32,187 nucleotides of DNA, from the NCBI GenBank assembly GCA_943359415.1, contig CALRHQ010000003.1:1-32187 (forward strand). The letters are read 5' to 3'. Made by a program: the position numbers and the translations under genes. Below the pieces are notes generated by a model, which did no database searches, was not told the origin of the DNA, and saw nothing but the letters and a program-made list of their open reading frames with translations. Each line of letters starts with the position of its first letter. Position 1 is the first letter of the stretch. This DNA is from Candidatus Peribacteria bacterium (GTDB taxonomy: Bacteria > Patescibacteriota > Gracilibacteria > UBA1369 > LOWO2-01-FULL-3). Shown one piece after another: positions 14,296 to 21,948 of the stretch.

Positions 14296-14850
14296 TTAAA
14301 TGTCTAGTTTCTCAGGTTCGAGTGGCATTACATTTTCAATAGCAGCCCATTCGCTATCTTCAATTTCAGGGACTACAATTGTTACTTTGTTGCCAATTTC
14401 TCCTTTGAAATATGTAACTGAAGCAAGTAAAACTTTATAGGCTTTACCATTTGCTATGACTTTATATTGTGCATCTTCGTATGTAAGTGTTCCTACAATA
14501 CGTTTTCTTGGAATTGGGCCAATTTGTTTATAAACAAATGATCCATCCGGTTTGATGGTTAATTTCAAAACATCTCCAGGTATCAATTTTGATTTGCTTG
14601 CGTAGTTCGCAGGGACTGGATATTCCTTTGAATTTTTATCTATCATTAATTGACCATTATAGACTCCTTCTACAATAGTGTCGTCACCTTCGTGCTCTGC
14701 ATCGTCTAATGTTTCGGCTGCTTTTGCGTAAGTGGCTTTTGTTGATTTTACGCCTGTTAATTCACCTACAAGTTGTTTTGCTGAACGTAAACTGGACTCT
14801 GCTGAGTCTAGCATTTCTTTGATAAGTGCAAGTTTTGAAGCCTGTGACAT
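14296..14850 (-). CDS. Conserved hypothetical protein (CPR-type)
   Basis: Soluble protein of 184 residues. The N-terminal third (about 1-55) is helical with coiled-coil character. The rest is beta-rich, with VEGVYNGQLMIDKNSKEYPV, NYASKSKLIPGDVLKLTI and PDGSFVYKQIGPIPRKRIVG. It recalls a conserved unknown protein of Patescibacteria, but I cannot name a family. The GDVLKL and small-barrel feel could indicate a nucleic-acid or ribosome-associated beta-barrel; this is speculation. It has a good promoter (TTGTAA-17-TATAAT) and an A-rich leader (AAAATAAAAACAAA) before the ATG. It is followed 11 bases later by the Pro/Gln-rich membrane protein. Confidence 0.78.
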   Translation of the reverse strand: MSQASKLALIKEMLDSAESSLRSAKQLVGELTGVKSTKATYAKAAETLDDAEHEGDDTIVEGVYNGQLMIDKNSKEYPVPANYASKSKLIPGDVLKLTIKPDGSFVYKQIGPIPRKRIVGTLTYEDAQYKVIANGKAYKVLLASVTYFKGEIGNKVTIVVPEIEDSEWAAIENVMPLEPEKLDI

Positions 14851-14889
14851 TTTGTTTTTATTTTAAGTTTTATTTTTTGTTCGTTTTTA

Positions 14890-14918
14890 ATTATACCAAA
14901 AAAATGATGTTTTTACAA
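14890..14918 (-). promoter_or_regulatory. Promoter of the 14850-13613 operon
   Basis: On the minus strand TTGTAA (14913-14918), a 17-base spacer, then TATAAT (14890-14895) preceded by TTTGG. The leader to the ATG at 14850 is about 33 bases and A-rich. Confidence 0.65.
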
Positions 14919-14942
14919 TTGACCATGAGTTGACACCTGTGT

Positions 14943-15293
14943 CTATTTGTTTCGTTTTATCAATTTTTGAAGCAATGAGCGGCGGATAATTGCGAGATTT
15001 GAGAATATTCTAAATGTAAATACAACCGCTACTGCAAGGTATAAATCGAGTCCAAGTGTTTCTCCGAGGAGTGTTATGGCGACTCCCAAAATGATATTAA
15101 ATCCAAGTCCTGTAAGGAAAATCACCGGATTGTAATCTTCTTTTGTTGTCTCTGCTCTTACGGCTCCGAAGAGGGAATCTAGCATTCCCACTATGATTAC
15201 AGCGGTATATTTAATATATATCATGGGTATGATAAGACTTGTTTTAAGTCCTATCATCATTCCTATAAGTATTCCTGCAAGTGCCCAAAGCAT
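14943..15293 (-). CDS. sbp: Small basic protein Sbp (DUF1290)
   Basis: Membrane protein of 116 residues closely resembling the small basic protein encoded beside ftsA/ftsZ in Firmicutes. Shared segments include the N-terminal GILIGMMIGL, IPMIYIKY, a DSLFGAVRA segment, the FNIILGVAITLLGETLGLDLY stretch and the C-terminal NLAIIRRSLLQK. Four hydrophobic segments are visible. The molecular role of the family is unknown, but gene neighbourhood links it to cell division. It follows ftsQ by 15 bases on the same strand, matching the divIB-sbp order in Bacillus. The expected ftsA and ftsZ do not follow here. Confidence 0.9.
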   Translation of the reverse strand: MLWALAGILIGMMIGLKTSLIIPMIYIKYTAVIIVGMLDSLFGAVRAETTKEDYNPVIFLTGLGFNIILGVAITLLGETLGLDLYLAVAVVFTFRIFSNLAIIRRSLLQKLIKRNK

Positions 15294-15308
15294 ACGCGTA
15301 ATTTTATG

Positions 15309-16163
15309 TTATTTCCTTTTGTATATTATCTTATCTCCGTTTTCTCCTGCAATGCGAAGATCAATATATTGTAGTGGATCTTTATATATATCAAGTTTTA
15401 TGAGTGTTTTTTTTAATTTTTTCAATTGTGTTTCGAACGGTTGCTCTATATCCATCCATATTTCGAATTGTTTTTCAGTTGAAATCCGTATTTCGCGTGC
15501 ATTTTTTTTGTATGTTGTTTTTAATACTTTCATGCCAAATTTATCTTCGTAATATTTTGTTGCGTTAACAATGTATTCCAGTTTTTTGGCTTCTACTATT
15601 GGTGTTCCGATGTTTACAGGTGCGTCAGCTGTCATTTCGATAGTAGGAAGAGTCGTTAGTTGCATGTTTTCTTTTACTGCATATCCTACGGAATTTATGA
15701 CGTATGTTTTTTTGACTACGTCTGTTGTGATGGAAATATTTGCGACTAATGGATACTCTGCAAATTCAACATCGATTGTTTTTGGATAATTTTTTGTAAG
15801 CGTTATTTCTTTTATTTCCGGAAATTTATTTGCGATTTTTAATTCAAAATCTTTTAAATCAAGAATTATTATATTCTTGCCGATGGCTTCGCTGAGCGTT
15901 TTTTTTACATTTTCCGTCAAATATTTATTGTCTATTTTTTTATCTGTTAGTTCTATTGATGAAATTAAAAAATATCCTGAAAAGAAAAATTGATATATCA
16001 AAAAAATACTTATAAATAGTGTTAATGCTATTATTAAAAGTTTTTTTGTTTTTGCGAGAAGTAAATTAGGTCTTCTAAAAGAGCTTCTTCTCGGAGGCCT
16101 TACAGGTGTTGATATTGGCCTCATATTCCGAACTTGTCTTATTCTTCTTTTTTTATCGAACAT
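15309..16163 (-). CDS. ftsQ: Cell-division protein FtsQ/DivIB-like
   Basis: Bitopic division protein of 284 residues. It has a basic, Arg/Pro-rich cytoplasmic tail (1-40), a membrane helix (about 41-62), and a POTRA domain (about 64-140) containing FLISSIELTDKK, the EIKEITLTKNYPKTIDVEF strand-loop-strand typical of FtsQ, and EYPLVA. A C-terminal beta domain follows. FtsQ/DivIB bridges early and late divisome proteins outside the membrane. I chose the ATG at 16163; an in-frame ATG at 16334 would add 57 residues overlapping folC and lacking family character. It is divergent from folC (41 bases apart) and co-directional with sbp. Confidence 0.85.
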   Translation of the reverse strand: MFDKKRRIRQVRNMRPISTPVRPPRRSSFRRPNLLLAKTKKLLIIALTLFISIFLIYQFFFSGYFLISSIELTDKKIDNKYLTENVKKTLSEAIGKNIIILDLKDFELKIANKFPEIKEITLTKNYPKTIDVEFAEYPLVANISITTDVVKKTYVINSVGYAVKENMQLTTLPTIEMTADAPVNIGTPIVEAKKLEYIVNATKYYEDKFGMKVLKTTYKKNAREIRISTEKQFEIWMDIEQPFETQLKKLKKTLIKLDIYKDPLQYIDLRIAGENGDKIIYKRK

Positions 16164-16204
16164 TTTTGTGTAGGATTTGTTTCGTAATAGATATACCAGA
16201 ATAT

Positions 16205-17425
16205 ATGGATTATGAGAAGCATAGGAATTTTGAATATAATGAAAAATATTTCGATTTGGAGAATTTGAAACAATTTTTGTATGCATATTTTCCCGATTAT
16301 AATGATTTTGATTTTGTGCATGTGGCTGGCTCAAAAGGGAAGGGGATGACTTGTAAAATTGTTACAGACTATTTAGCTGATTCTTCTAAGACAGGACTTT
16401 TTATTTCTCCACATGTTCTTGAAATAAATGAAAGGATTTCCGTGAATGGAAAAAACATTTCTGACAAAGATTTTTCAAGAATAAAAAAAGAAATCGAAAA
16501 ATTTTCTGATAATTTTTTTGTTAAAAAAAATGCAAAACATCTTACTGTTTTTGAAGAACTTTTTGTTCTTGCCCTTAAATATTTTTATGAGCAAAAATGT
16601 AAATATGTTGTTTTGGAGGTTGGGCTTGGTGGGCGGCTGGATGCGACAAATATTGTTATTCCGAAAGTTTGTGGGCTTGCGTTGGTTGAGAAAGAACATA
16701 CCGATATTTTGGGAAAAACTGTAAGAAAAATTTTGAATGAAAAACTTGGGATTAAAAAAGATGGAGTACCTTTTGTTGTTGGTCGACAACAGCAAAAGGT
16801 TGAGAAAATTTTGCGTGAAAAATTCAAGAAAGATAAGAATGTTTTTTTCGCGGAAGAGAAGAATGTGTTTGCCAAGGACTCTCTTGATGCTAATTTTTGC
16901 CTTGGATATGCTCTTTTGAAACTCCTGATTGGGTCTGTTGATAAAGAAAAATTTTTAAAATTATGTGCTGATTTTAAAATGGTTGGAAGGTTTGATGTTA
17001 GAGAAAATGTTGTTTTTGATATTGCCCATACCCCAAAAAGTATTGAAAATCTTGTAAAAAATTTAAAAGAAAAATATCCTAATAAGAAATTTTCTTTTGT
17101 AGTTTCTATTATGAAGGATAAAGAGATTTTGCCTATTCTAAGGCAAATCTCTAAAGTTGCTGATAATGTTGTTTTTACAAATGCGCATAAGGAGCGTGGA
17201 GAAAAAGTTGAAAATTTGAAAAAGATTTTTGATGAGATCTTGACTAAAAAGTCCCGAAATAAAAAGAATGAAAAAGGTGCTTCTGTGAAAAAAGATAATG
17301 TTTGGATAAAACAAAATCCCCTTATTGCTTTTGATTTTGCAGTTAAGAATATGAAAAAAGAGGATATAGTCGTTGTGACTGGATCCTCTTTTCTTGTTTC
17401 TGAAATTTTAAAACATAGGTTTTAA
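16205..17425 (+). CDS. folC: Folylpolyglutamate synthase / dihydrofolate synthase family (FolC-like)
   Basis: ATP-dependent Mur-ligase-like enzyme of 406 residues. Motifs: P-loop GSKGKG (42-47), ISPHVLEINERISVNG, the VLEVGLGGRLDATNIV stretch, LVEKEHTDILGKTVRKI (magnesium/ATP site) and FDIAHTPKSIENL, where most family members have DGAHNP. A C-terminal Rossmann domain follows. FolC adds glutamate to folates. The DIAHTP variant and the small C-terminal domain are slightly divergent, so substrate specificity is less sure than the fold. The ATG at 16205 is preferred to 16106, which would overlap ftsQ. Its stop lies 3 bases from the convergent stop of a 44-residue gene. An 11-bp inverted repeat lies inside it at 17122-17152. 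Confidence 0.88.
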   Translation: MDYEKHRNFEYNEKYFDLENLKQFLYAYFPDYNDFDFVHVAGSKGKGMTCKIVTDYLADSSKTGLFISPHVLEINERISVNGKNISDKDFSRIKKEIEKFSDNFFVKKNAKHLTVFEELFVLALKYFYEQKCKYVVLEVGLGGRLDATNIVIPKVCGLALVEKEHTDILGKTVRKILNEKLGIKKDGVPFVVGRQQQKVEKILREKFKKDKNVFFAEEKNVFAKDSLDANFCLGYALLKLLIGSVDKEKFLKLCADFKMVGRFDVRENVVFDIAHTPKSIENLVKNLKEKYPNKKFSFVVSIMKDKEILPILRQISKVADNVVFTNAHKERGEKVENLKKIFDEILTKKSRNKKNEKGASVKKDNVWIKQNPLIAFDFAVKNMKKEDIVVVTGSSFLVSEILKHRF

Positions 17426-17428
17426 AAT

Positions 17429-17563
17429 CTATGCTTTTTTTGCCGCCAAGCGATCTGCTTTTCGTACACGTGCTTTTTCTTTGTTTACTCTGTCTCTTAG
17501 TTTGCTTTTTGGTCTTTTCATACCAACAAGACCGTGTTTCTTACTTGCATGTTTGTTAGTCAT
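17429..17563 (-). CDS. Small, highly basic 44-residue protein
   Basis: Short gene read from the ATG at 17563 to TAG at 17429. The 44 residues begin MTNKHASKKHGLVGMKRPKS and continue with a Lys/Arg-rich helix ending DRLAAKKA; roughly 40% of residues are Lys, Arg or His and only two are acidic. It overlaps the end of queF by 8 bases on the same strand and its stop is 3 bases from the convergent folC stop, so it fits snugly between two real genes. The composition suggests an RNA- or ribosome-binding protein, but I cannot match it to a known ribosomal protein. The length and clean fit make it a probable real gene. Confidence 0.62.
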   Translation of the reverse strand: MTNKHASKKHGLVGMKRPKSKLRDRVNKEKARVRKADRLAAKKA

Positions 17564-17960
17564 TTTGTTTGCATTTATAAAATTTTCTACAGATAGTTTT
17601 TACATTACCGCGTACGTTCATGTCAACTACTATTTTTGCTTTTTTTGGCTTAACCGCTTCCAAAAAGTCCTTAAAAATCACTTCTGTGACAGTTTCATGA
17701 AATATTTTTATGTTTCTGAATGAATTTATATAGATTTTAAAAGATTTCAATTCCAAACAATCTTTTTCTGGAACGTATGAAATCTCAACTGTTCCGAAAT
17801 CCGGCCAGTCTGAAAAAGGGCATATAGATGTGTATTCCGGGCTTGCTATCGTTACCCAATGTTCTGAGTTTTCCAATTTTTGAAATTTAAATGTCAAAAG
17901 AGGAGCAACTTTTTTTATTTCTTTCCTTACTTCTTGTGCGTTTTTTTCGTTGAACATCAT
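17556..17960 (-). CDS. queF: NADPH-dependent 7-cyano-7-deazaguanine reductase QueF
   Basis: Short-form (unimodular) QueF of 134 residues that reduces preQ0 to preQ1 in queuosine synthesis. The catalytic Cys47 is in TSICPFSDWPDFG with the partner Asp54. The QueF motif ELKSFKIYINSFRN (70-83) binds NADPH, and FHE (87-89) follows. It lies directly after queC: the queC stop at 17961-17963 is followed without gap by ATGATG, so either Met could start it. It overlaps the next small gene by 8 bases. Fold family: T-fold, acting as a multimer. Identification is secure. Confidence 0.95.
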   Translation of the reverse strand: MMFNEKNAQEVRKEIKKVAPLLTFKFQKLENSEHWVTIASPEYTSICPFSDWPDFGTVEISYVPEKDCLELKSFKIYINSFRNIKIFHETVTEVIFKDFLEAVKPKKAKIVVDMNVRGNVKTICRKFYKCKQND

Positions 17961-18638
17961 TTATTTTTTGTACTTTATGAGATCCTTTTCTTCAGCTTCT
18001 TTGAATCCTTTAATTCGTAGTTCACATGCTGGACATTTGCCACAAGCCACTTTTTTGCCTTCATAACACGTGTGAGTATGTCCCAAAAATTTAAGTCCAT
18101 TCAATTCTTTCATCAAAGCAACACCATCTGCTTTTGTTTTCCACATAAGCGGAGTGAAGATTCTGAAATTGTGATCCATCGCGAGTTCCATAGTTTTTTC
18201 CATTGATTTAACAAAGTTTTCACGACAATCAGGATATCCGCTGTAATCTGCCTGACAGAAGCCGGCAACTAGATTTTTTATGCCGATTGATTTTGCATAA
18301 ATTCCTGCTGTTGCAAGAAAAATCAAGTTTCTTCCTTCAACGAAAGTTGTTGGGAGTGTGCCATTTTTTCCTGCTTTGATTGGCATTTTTTTGTCTATCA
18401 GTGAGTTTTTTGTAAGACCTTTGAATAGTTCGATTTTGTGTATTTTAAGTGGAACTTTTAGAAGTGTTGCAACTTTTTTTGCTGCGGTTATTTCGATATT
18501 GTGTCTTTGTCCGTAGTCAAAAGTTATTGCAAATACTTTCTTGAAATTTTGTTTTGCCCATACTAGGCACGTAGTTGAATCTTGGCCTCCTGAAAGGAGA
18601 ACAACGGCATTTGATTTTTTTTCTTCTGATTTTGTCAT
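17961..18638 (-). CDS. queC: 7-cyano-7-deazaguanine synthase QueC
   Basis: ATP-dependent enzyme of 225 residues that converts 7-carboxy-7-deazaguanine to preQ0. It has the PP-loop SGGQDS (16-21), FAITFDYGQRH, the FVEGRNLIFLATAG region and a C-terminal zinc site in HTCYEGKKVACGKCPACELR (four Cys). Length is normal for the family. Its ATG overlaps the queE stop in an ATGA arrangement, and queF follows directly, so the three pathway steps are translationally coupled in reaction order queE, queC, queF. Confidence 0.97.
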   Translation of the reverse strand: MTKSEEKKSNAVVLLSGGQDSTTCLVWAKQNFKKVFAITFDYGQRHNIEITAAKKVATLLKVPLKIHKIELFKGLTKNSLIDKKMPIKAGKNGTLPTTFVEGRNLIFLATAGIYAKSIGIKNLVAGFCQADYSGYPDCRENFVKSMEKTMELAMDHNFRIFTPLMWKTKADGVALMKELNGLKFLGHTHTCYEGKKVACGKCPACELRIKGFKEAEEKDLIKYKK

Positions 18639-19324
18639 ATTTTTTTTTGGTTACTCCATAGCATTATATGCAATCTTGGTGTAAATCTAAAGAGTTCTTT
18701 TTTACATCTTTCAATTAGGAATTTTGATTTTTCCATAATCTCTTCTGTTGTTTTGCCCTGAGGCATAAGTAAAACTTTATTTTTTGGTAGTTTGTGATCC
18801 TTGATGAATTTTTTTACTTCTGTTATGTCTTTTTCGTCATCTATTACGAATTTGAAGCTTGTTTTTTCTTTTGGAAATGATTTTAATGCCTCATATTTTA
18901 ATTTTAGATCTATTGCATTTGAAAGCTTTGGTGAGCAATTGAATTTATTTATATATTCAACTATTTCCGGTTTGATTGTTCCGTTTGTTTCGACTTCTAT
19001 AAAATAATTTTTAAGTTTTTTTAGAAGAGGAATAAGTTCTTTTTGTTGAAGAAGTGGCTCTCCGCCTGTAAGTACGATATGTCTTCCAGGAAATTTTTTT
19101 ATTTCTTTTAATATTTCAGATACTGACATTTCTTGAAATCCTTGGCTTAAATCTTGTTTTTTTTGTGATTTCATTGTGTCGATTTTTCTTTTTATTTCTT
19201 GTGAATATTCTGTGTCGCAAAACCTGCAGCGTAAATTGCATCCCTGTAGACGAAGGAAAATTGCCGGTTGTCCTATTTCGGTTCCTTCTCCCTGTATTGA
19301 GTAAAATATTTCGCAAACTTGCAT
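18635..19324 (-). CDS. queE: 7-carboxy-7-deazaguanine synthase QueE
   Basis: Radical SAM enzyme of 229 residues. The cluster-binding motif is CNLRCRFC (C29, C33, C36), preceded by the family signature SIQGEGTEIGQPAIFLR and followed by DTEYS. The SAM-binding LTGGEPLLQQ motif is present. It makes CDG from 6-carboxytetrahydropterin, the product of QueD, which is not in this window. The ATG at 19324 is divergent from a lipoprotein gene 68 bases away. It is the first gene of queE-queC-queF. Length is normal. Confidence 0.96.
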   Translation of the reverse strand: MQVCEIFYSIQGEGTEIGQPAIFLRLQGCNLRCRFCDTEYSQEIKRKIDTMKSQKKQDLSQGFQEMSVSEILKEIKKFPGRHIVLTGGEPLLQQKELIPLLKKLKNYFIEVETNGTIKPEIVEYINKFNCSPKLSNAIDLKLKYEALKSFPKEKTSFKFVIDDEKDITEVKKFIKDHKLPKNKVLLMPQGKTTEEIMEKSKFLIERCKKELFRFTPRLHIMLWSNQKKI

Positions 19325-19392
19325 GTTTCAGATGGTTGTTTATAATTTCGTGGATATTTGTTCGCGATATTTATAGCATTTATTCACTCATT

Positions 19393-20370
19393 ATGCATCC
19401 TGAAAAGCGATTTTTTGTAAGATCTGTGCCGTTTGTTATGGTTTTGCTTGTAGTTTTTTCTTTCTTTTTTGTTGCGTGTTCTTCAAGGCAAAATATTGAG
19501 GATTCAAATGGTGAAGCGAAAGTAGTGAATTTGCTTACAAATTGGCAAAAAACACAATTTTATAAAATTGACGACAAAGATTTAAATAAAACTTTTTATT
19601 TTGAATATCCTGATGTAGCTAAAGTCTCTTTTATTCGTGGAAGGGGTGATTTGAATTATCAAGATTGCCATGTTTCTTTTGGAACAAAGCAAAGATGGAA
19701 GTCGATTATTCAACCTCAAGAAAATGAGGAAATAAAGACGAAATCCGATGCAGGACGAGTTTTTGAATCCGTCTATCGTGATGATATTTTGTCGGTTTAT
19801 TCTGCAGATTTGAGACTTTTTGGTTATGTTTTGTGGCTTTACGACGAAGGAAAAGATGTTGGTAGATGTGCTGAATTTATAGATAAAATTGCGTATTCTT
19901 TCACCGATAAGCCTATGTATGTGAATGAAAAATATGATTTTAGTGTCGTTTTGCCAACTGTATATAAAGTTGAATATTTGCCTGATGATGGCGGAGTTTT
20001 GTTCAAAGGTTGGTCTGACGGTGATGATTTTGATATAACTAAAAACAAAGCTGCGAAACATAATCTTGGTGGATATAACTACAATATCAAGTTTGTAGCT
20101 TATGAAAATGTAATGAAATATGACTCTTTGAGTGACATGTTGGCTAAAAAATATGGAGGATTTACGAAGCAATTTTACTATTTAAATGAAAAAACCGGTG
20201 TTTTTGTGGATGAAAATGTGAATGCGACACGTGCTATCAGACATTTCTTTGTTTTTAGTCCTGATGCATCGATTATTTATGAAGCCAATCTTGATATAGA
20301 AAGTTTTCATTATTTTGCTCATGTTCAGGAATTTGATGTTTTTGTTAAAACAGCTCTTGCTATTTACTAA
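19393..20370 (+). CDS. Hypothetical lipoprotein
   Basis: Protein of 325 residues with a lipoprotein signal peptide: basic MHPEKRFFVR, a hydrophobic stretch, and a lipobox ending FVAC with Cys29 as the lipidation site. The mature part has no domain I recognise. A stretch near residue 175 (YDFSVVLPTVYKVEYLPDDG) has the 'F-x-hydrophobic-P' start of PsbP-like or similar beta domains, a weak hint only. I chose the ATG at 19393, since an in-frame ATG at 19165 would run back across the divergent queE gene. It is followed 45 bases later by rpmB. Probably anchored on the outer face of the cytoplasmic membrane. Confidence 0.75.
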   Translation: MHPEKRFFVRSVPFVMVLLVVFSFFFVACSSRQNIEDSNGEAKVVNLLTNWQKTQFYKIDDKDLNKTFYFEYPDVAKVSFIRGRGDLNYQDCHVSFGTKQRWKSIIQPQENEEIKTKSDAGRVFESVYRDDILSVYSADLRLFGYVLWLYDEGKDVGRCAEFIDKIAYSFTDKPMYVNEKYDFSVVLPTVYKVEYLPDDGGVLFKGWSDGDDFDITKNKAAKHNLGGYNYNIKFVAYENVMKYDSLSDMLAKKYGGFTKQFYYLNEKTGVFVDENVNATRAIRHFFVFSPDASIIYEANLDIESFHYFAHVQEFDVFVKTALAIY

Positions 20371-20415
20371 AAAACAGGTAGAATCGCTTGGCATTAATCG
20401 TTTACAAGGATTTAC

Positions 20416-20607
20416 ATGTCTAGAGTTTGCCAACTTACAGGAAAACGCCCAAGCGTGGGGAATAATAGAAGTCACGCTATGAATGCTACAAAACGTAGAT
20501 TTATCCCAAATTTAATCACAAAGAAACTTTTTGATGTAAATACGGGTAGAATTCGCAGAATGAGGATTTCGGCTTCTGCACTACGTACACTTACAAAGAC
20601 GAAGTAA
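20416..20607 (+). CDS. rpmB: 50S ribosomal protein bL28
   Basis: Protein of 63 residues beginning MSRVCQLTGKRPSVGNNRSHA, the canonical bL28 opening, followed by RRFIPNLITKKLFDVNTGRIRRMRISASALRTL. It is a structural component of the large ribosomal subunit. It is one of the few genes here with a Shine-Dalgarno-like AAGGA (20406-20410, five bases from the ATG). A TAGAAT at 20379-20384 could be its -10 box. The next gene starts 43 bases later from its own promoter. Confidence 0.96.
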   Translation: MSRVCQLTGKRPSVGNNRSHAMNATKRRFIPNLITKKLFDVNTGRIRRMRISASALRTLTKTK

Positions 20608-20635
20608 ATCTTCATTCCAAATTATCCATGTTTTA

Positions 20636-20644
20636 TGGTATAAT
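20636..20644 (+). promoter_or_regulatory. Extended -10 promoter for the MgtC/DUF4010 gene
   Basis: TGGTATAAT: a perfect -10 with TGn extension. The GTG start codon at 20651 lies exactly six bases after the hexamer, so the transcript probably begins at the start codon. A weak TTCCAA at 20615-20620 may be the -35. Confidence 0.65.
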
Positions 20645-20650
20645 GGGAGA

Positions 20651-21907
20651 GTGACCTTTGAACTTTTCAAACAATTGGGGATTGCAGTTCTTCTTTCGGT
20701 TCTTATAGGCATTGAACGTGAGAGGAGATTTAATGGTGCTAGTAGCGGTTCTTTTGCAGGAATGAGGACTCTTACTCTTGTTGGACTGACAGGTGCGCTT
20801 TCATATGTTTTGTCTTTATATTCAATTGCGTTATTCGTAGTGATGGCTGTTGGATTTTTTGGATTGCTTATAGCTTCTTATATTATTTCTACCCGTAAAT
20901 CTGTGGTTTCCGGAGCTACTTCCGAGATGGCCGCTGTGGTAGTATATCTTGTTGGTATTTTGTGTGGAATGAATCAGTTTGTTTTGGCTACGGCGGTGAC
21001 TCTTTTGCTTTTTGTTATTTTGTATTTTAGAGATCCTTTGCATAAATTGGCTCATGGACTGAATAATGTTGAACTCGTGTCTACTGTTGAATTTATGATT
21101 ATAGCATTTGTTGTTTTGCCACTTTTGCCTAATCAGGATTATGGAATATTTAATTTTTTCAATCCTTATAAAGTTTGGTTGATGGTTGTACTCGTTTCCG
21201 GCATTTCTTTTGTAAGTTATGTTGCTGTGAAATTATTTGGGGCAAGACGCGGAATAGGCCTTACAGGTTTTTTTGCAGGACTTGTTTCGAGTACTGCGCT
21301 TGTCTTTAGTTTTTCATCTCAAAGTAAAAAAAATCAAAATGTTGTGAATCCGTATGTGATTGCGATTTTGGTTGCAAGTAGTGCTATGTTTTTTCGTATT
21401 TTGGCGACTGTTTCTTTTGTTAATCCAGAGCTCTTGTCTCATTTGTATATTCCTATGCTTGTGATGGGAATTGTTGGACTTTTGATGGCTGTTTTTTTCT
21501 CGTTTCGTGGAGATAAAACCGATGATGAAGTGAAAAAAAGTCTTATTGGTGTCAAAAATCCTTTTAAACTTTGGCCGGCTTTGCAATTTGGTGCATTTTT
21601 TGCCGGAATTCTTTTGTTTTCTAAGATTGGAAGTTTCTATTTTGGCTCGGATGGACTTTATATTACAAGTTTCATTTCAGGTTTTTTTGATGTTGATGCT
21701 GTTACACTTTCTGTCGCAAATTTATCAAAAGAAGGGCTTGATTCTCACGTTGCTGTTGTTTCGATAATGATAGTGGCTTTTGTTAATACTATAGCGAAAG
21801 GTGTTGTGTTCTTTATCTTTGGAAATAGACGTGTTGCCTATAGAATCTGCATTGCATATCTCTTTATGATTTTGTCAGGCGTAATTTCTTTACTTTTAGT
21901 CTTGTAG
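20651..21907 (+). CDS. MgtC/SapB-type and DUF4010 membrane protein
   Basis: Polytopic membrane protein of 418 residues with about twelve hydrophobic segments. The N-terminal part carries the MgtC/SapB signature: LLSVLIGIERERR, then GMRTLTLVGLTGALSYVL. The second half (from about residue 190, FGARRGIGLTGFFAGLVSSTALVFSFSSQSK) matches the DUF4010 type, in which the two are normally fused. Some MgtC-like proteins affect magnesium homeostasis or virulence, but the function of DUF4010 fusions is unknown. The start is a GTG, six bases after a TATAAT; no ATG fits, because the nearby ATG at 20643 is in another frame and stops at once. The trypsin-like gene follows 41 bases later. Confidence 0.86.
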   Translation: MTFELFKQLGIAVLLSVLIGIERERRFNGASSGSFAGMRTLTLVGLTGALSYVLSLYSIALFVVMAVGFFGLLIASYIISTRKSVVSGATSEMAAVVVYLVGILCGMNQFVLATAVTLLLFVILYFRDPLHKLAHGLNNVELVSTVEFMIIAFVVLPLLPNQDYGIFNFFNPYKVWLMVVLVSGISFVSYVAVKLFGARRGIGLTGFFAGLVSSTALVFSFSSQSKKNQNVVNPYVIAILVASSAMFFRILATVSFVNPELLSHLYIPMLVMGIVGLLMAVFFSFRGDKTDDEVKKSLIGVKNPFKLWPALQFGAFFAGILLFSKIGSFYFGSDGLYITSFISGFFDVDAVTLSVANLSKEGLDSHVAVVSIMIVAFVNTIAKGVVFFIFGNRRVAYRICIAYLFMILSGVISLLLVL

Positions 21908-21948
21908 ATATTAGGCTTTTTTATAAGTAAATCTTATCCTTATTTCTT

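Noticed and set aside
16164..16334. N-terminal extension of ftsQ to an upstream ATG
   Set aside because: It would overlap the divergent folC gene and adds 57 residues with no FtsQ character; the ATG at 16163 gives a normal basic tail and membrane helix.
19165..19392. Upstream start for the lipoprotein
   Set aside because: It would run antisense over queE and bury the lipoprotein signal peptide in the middle of the protein.
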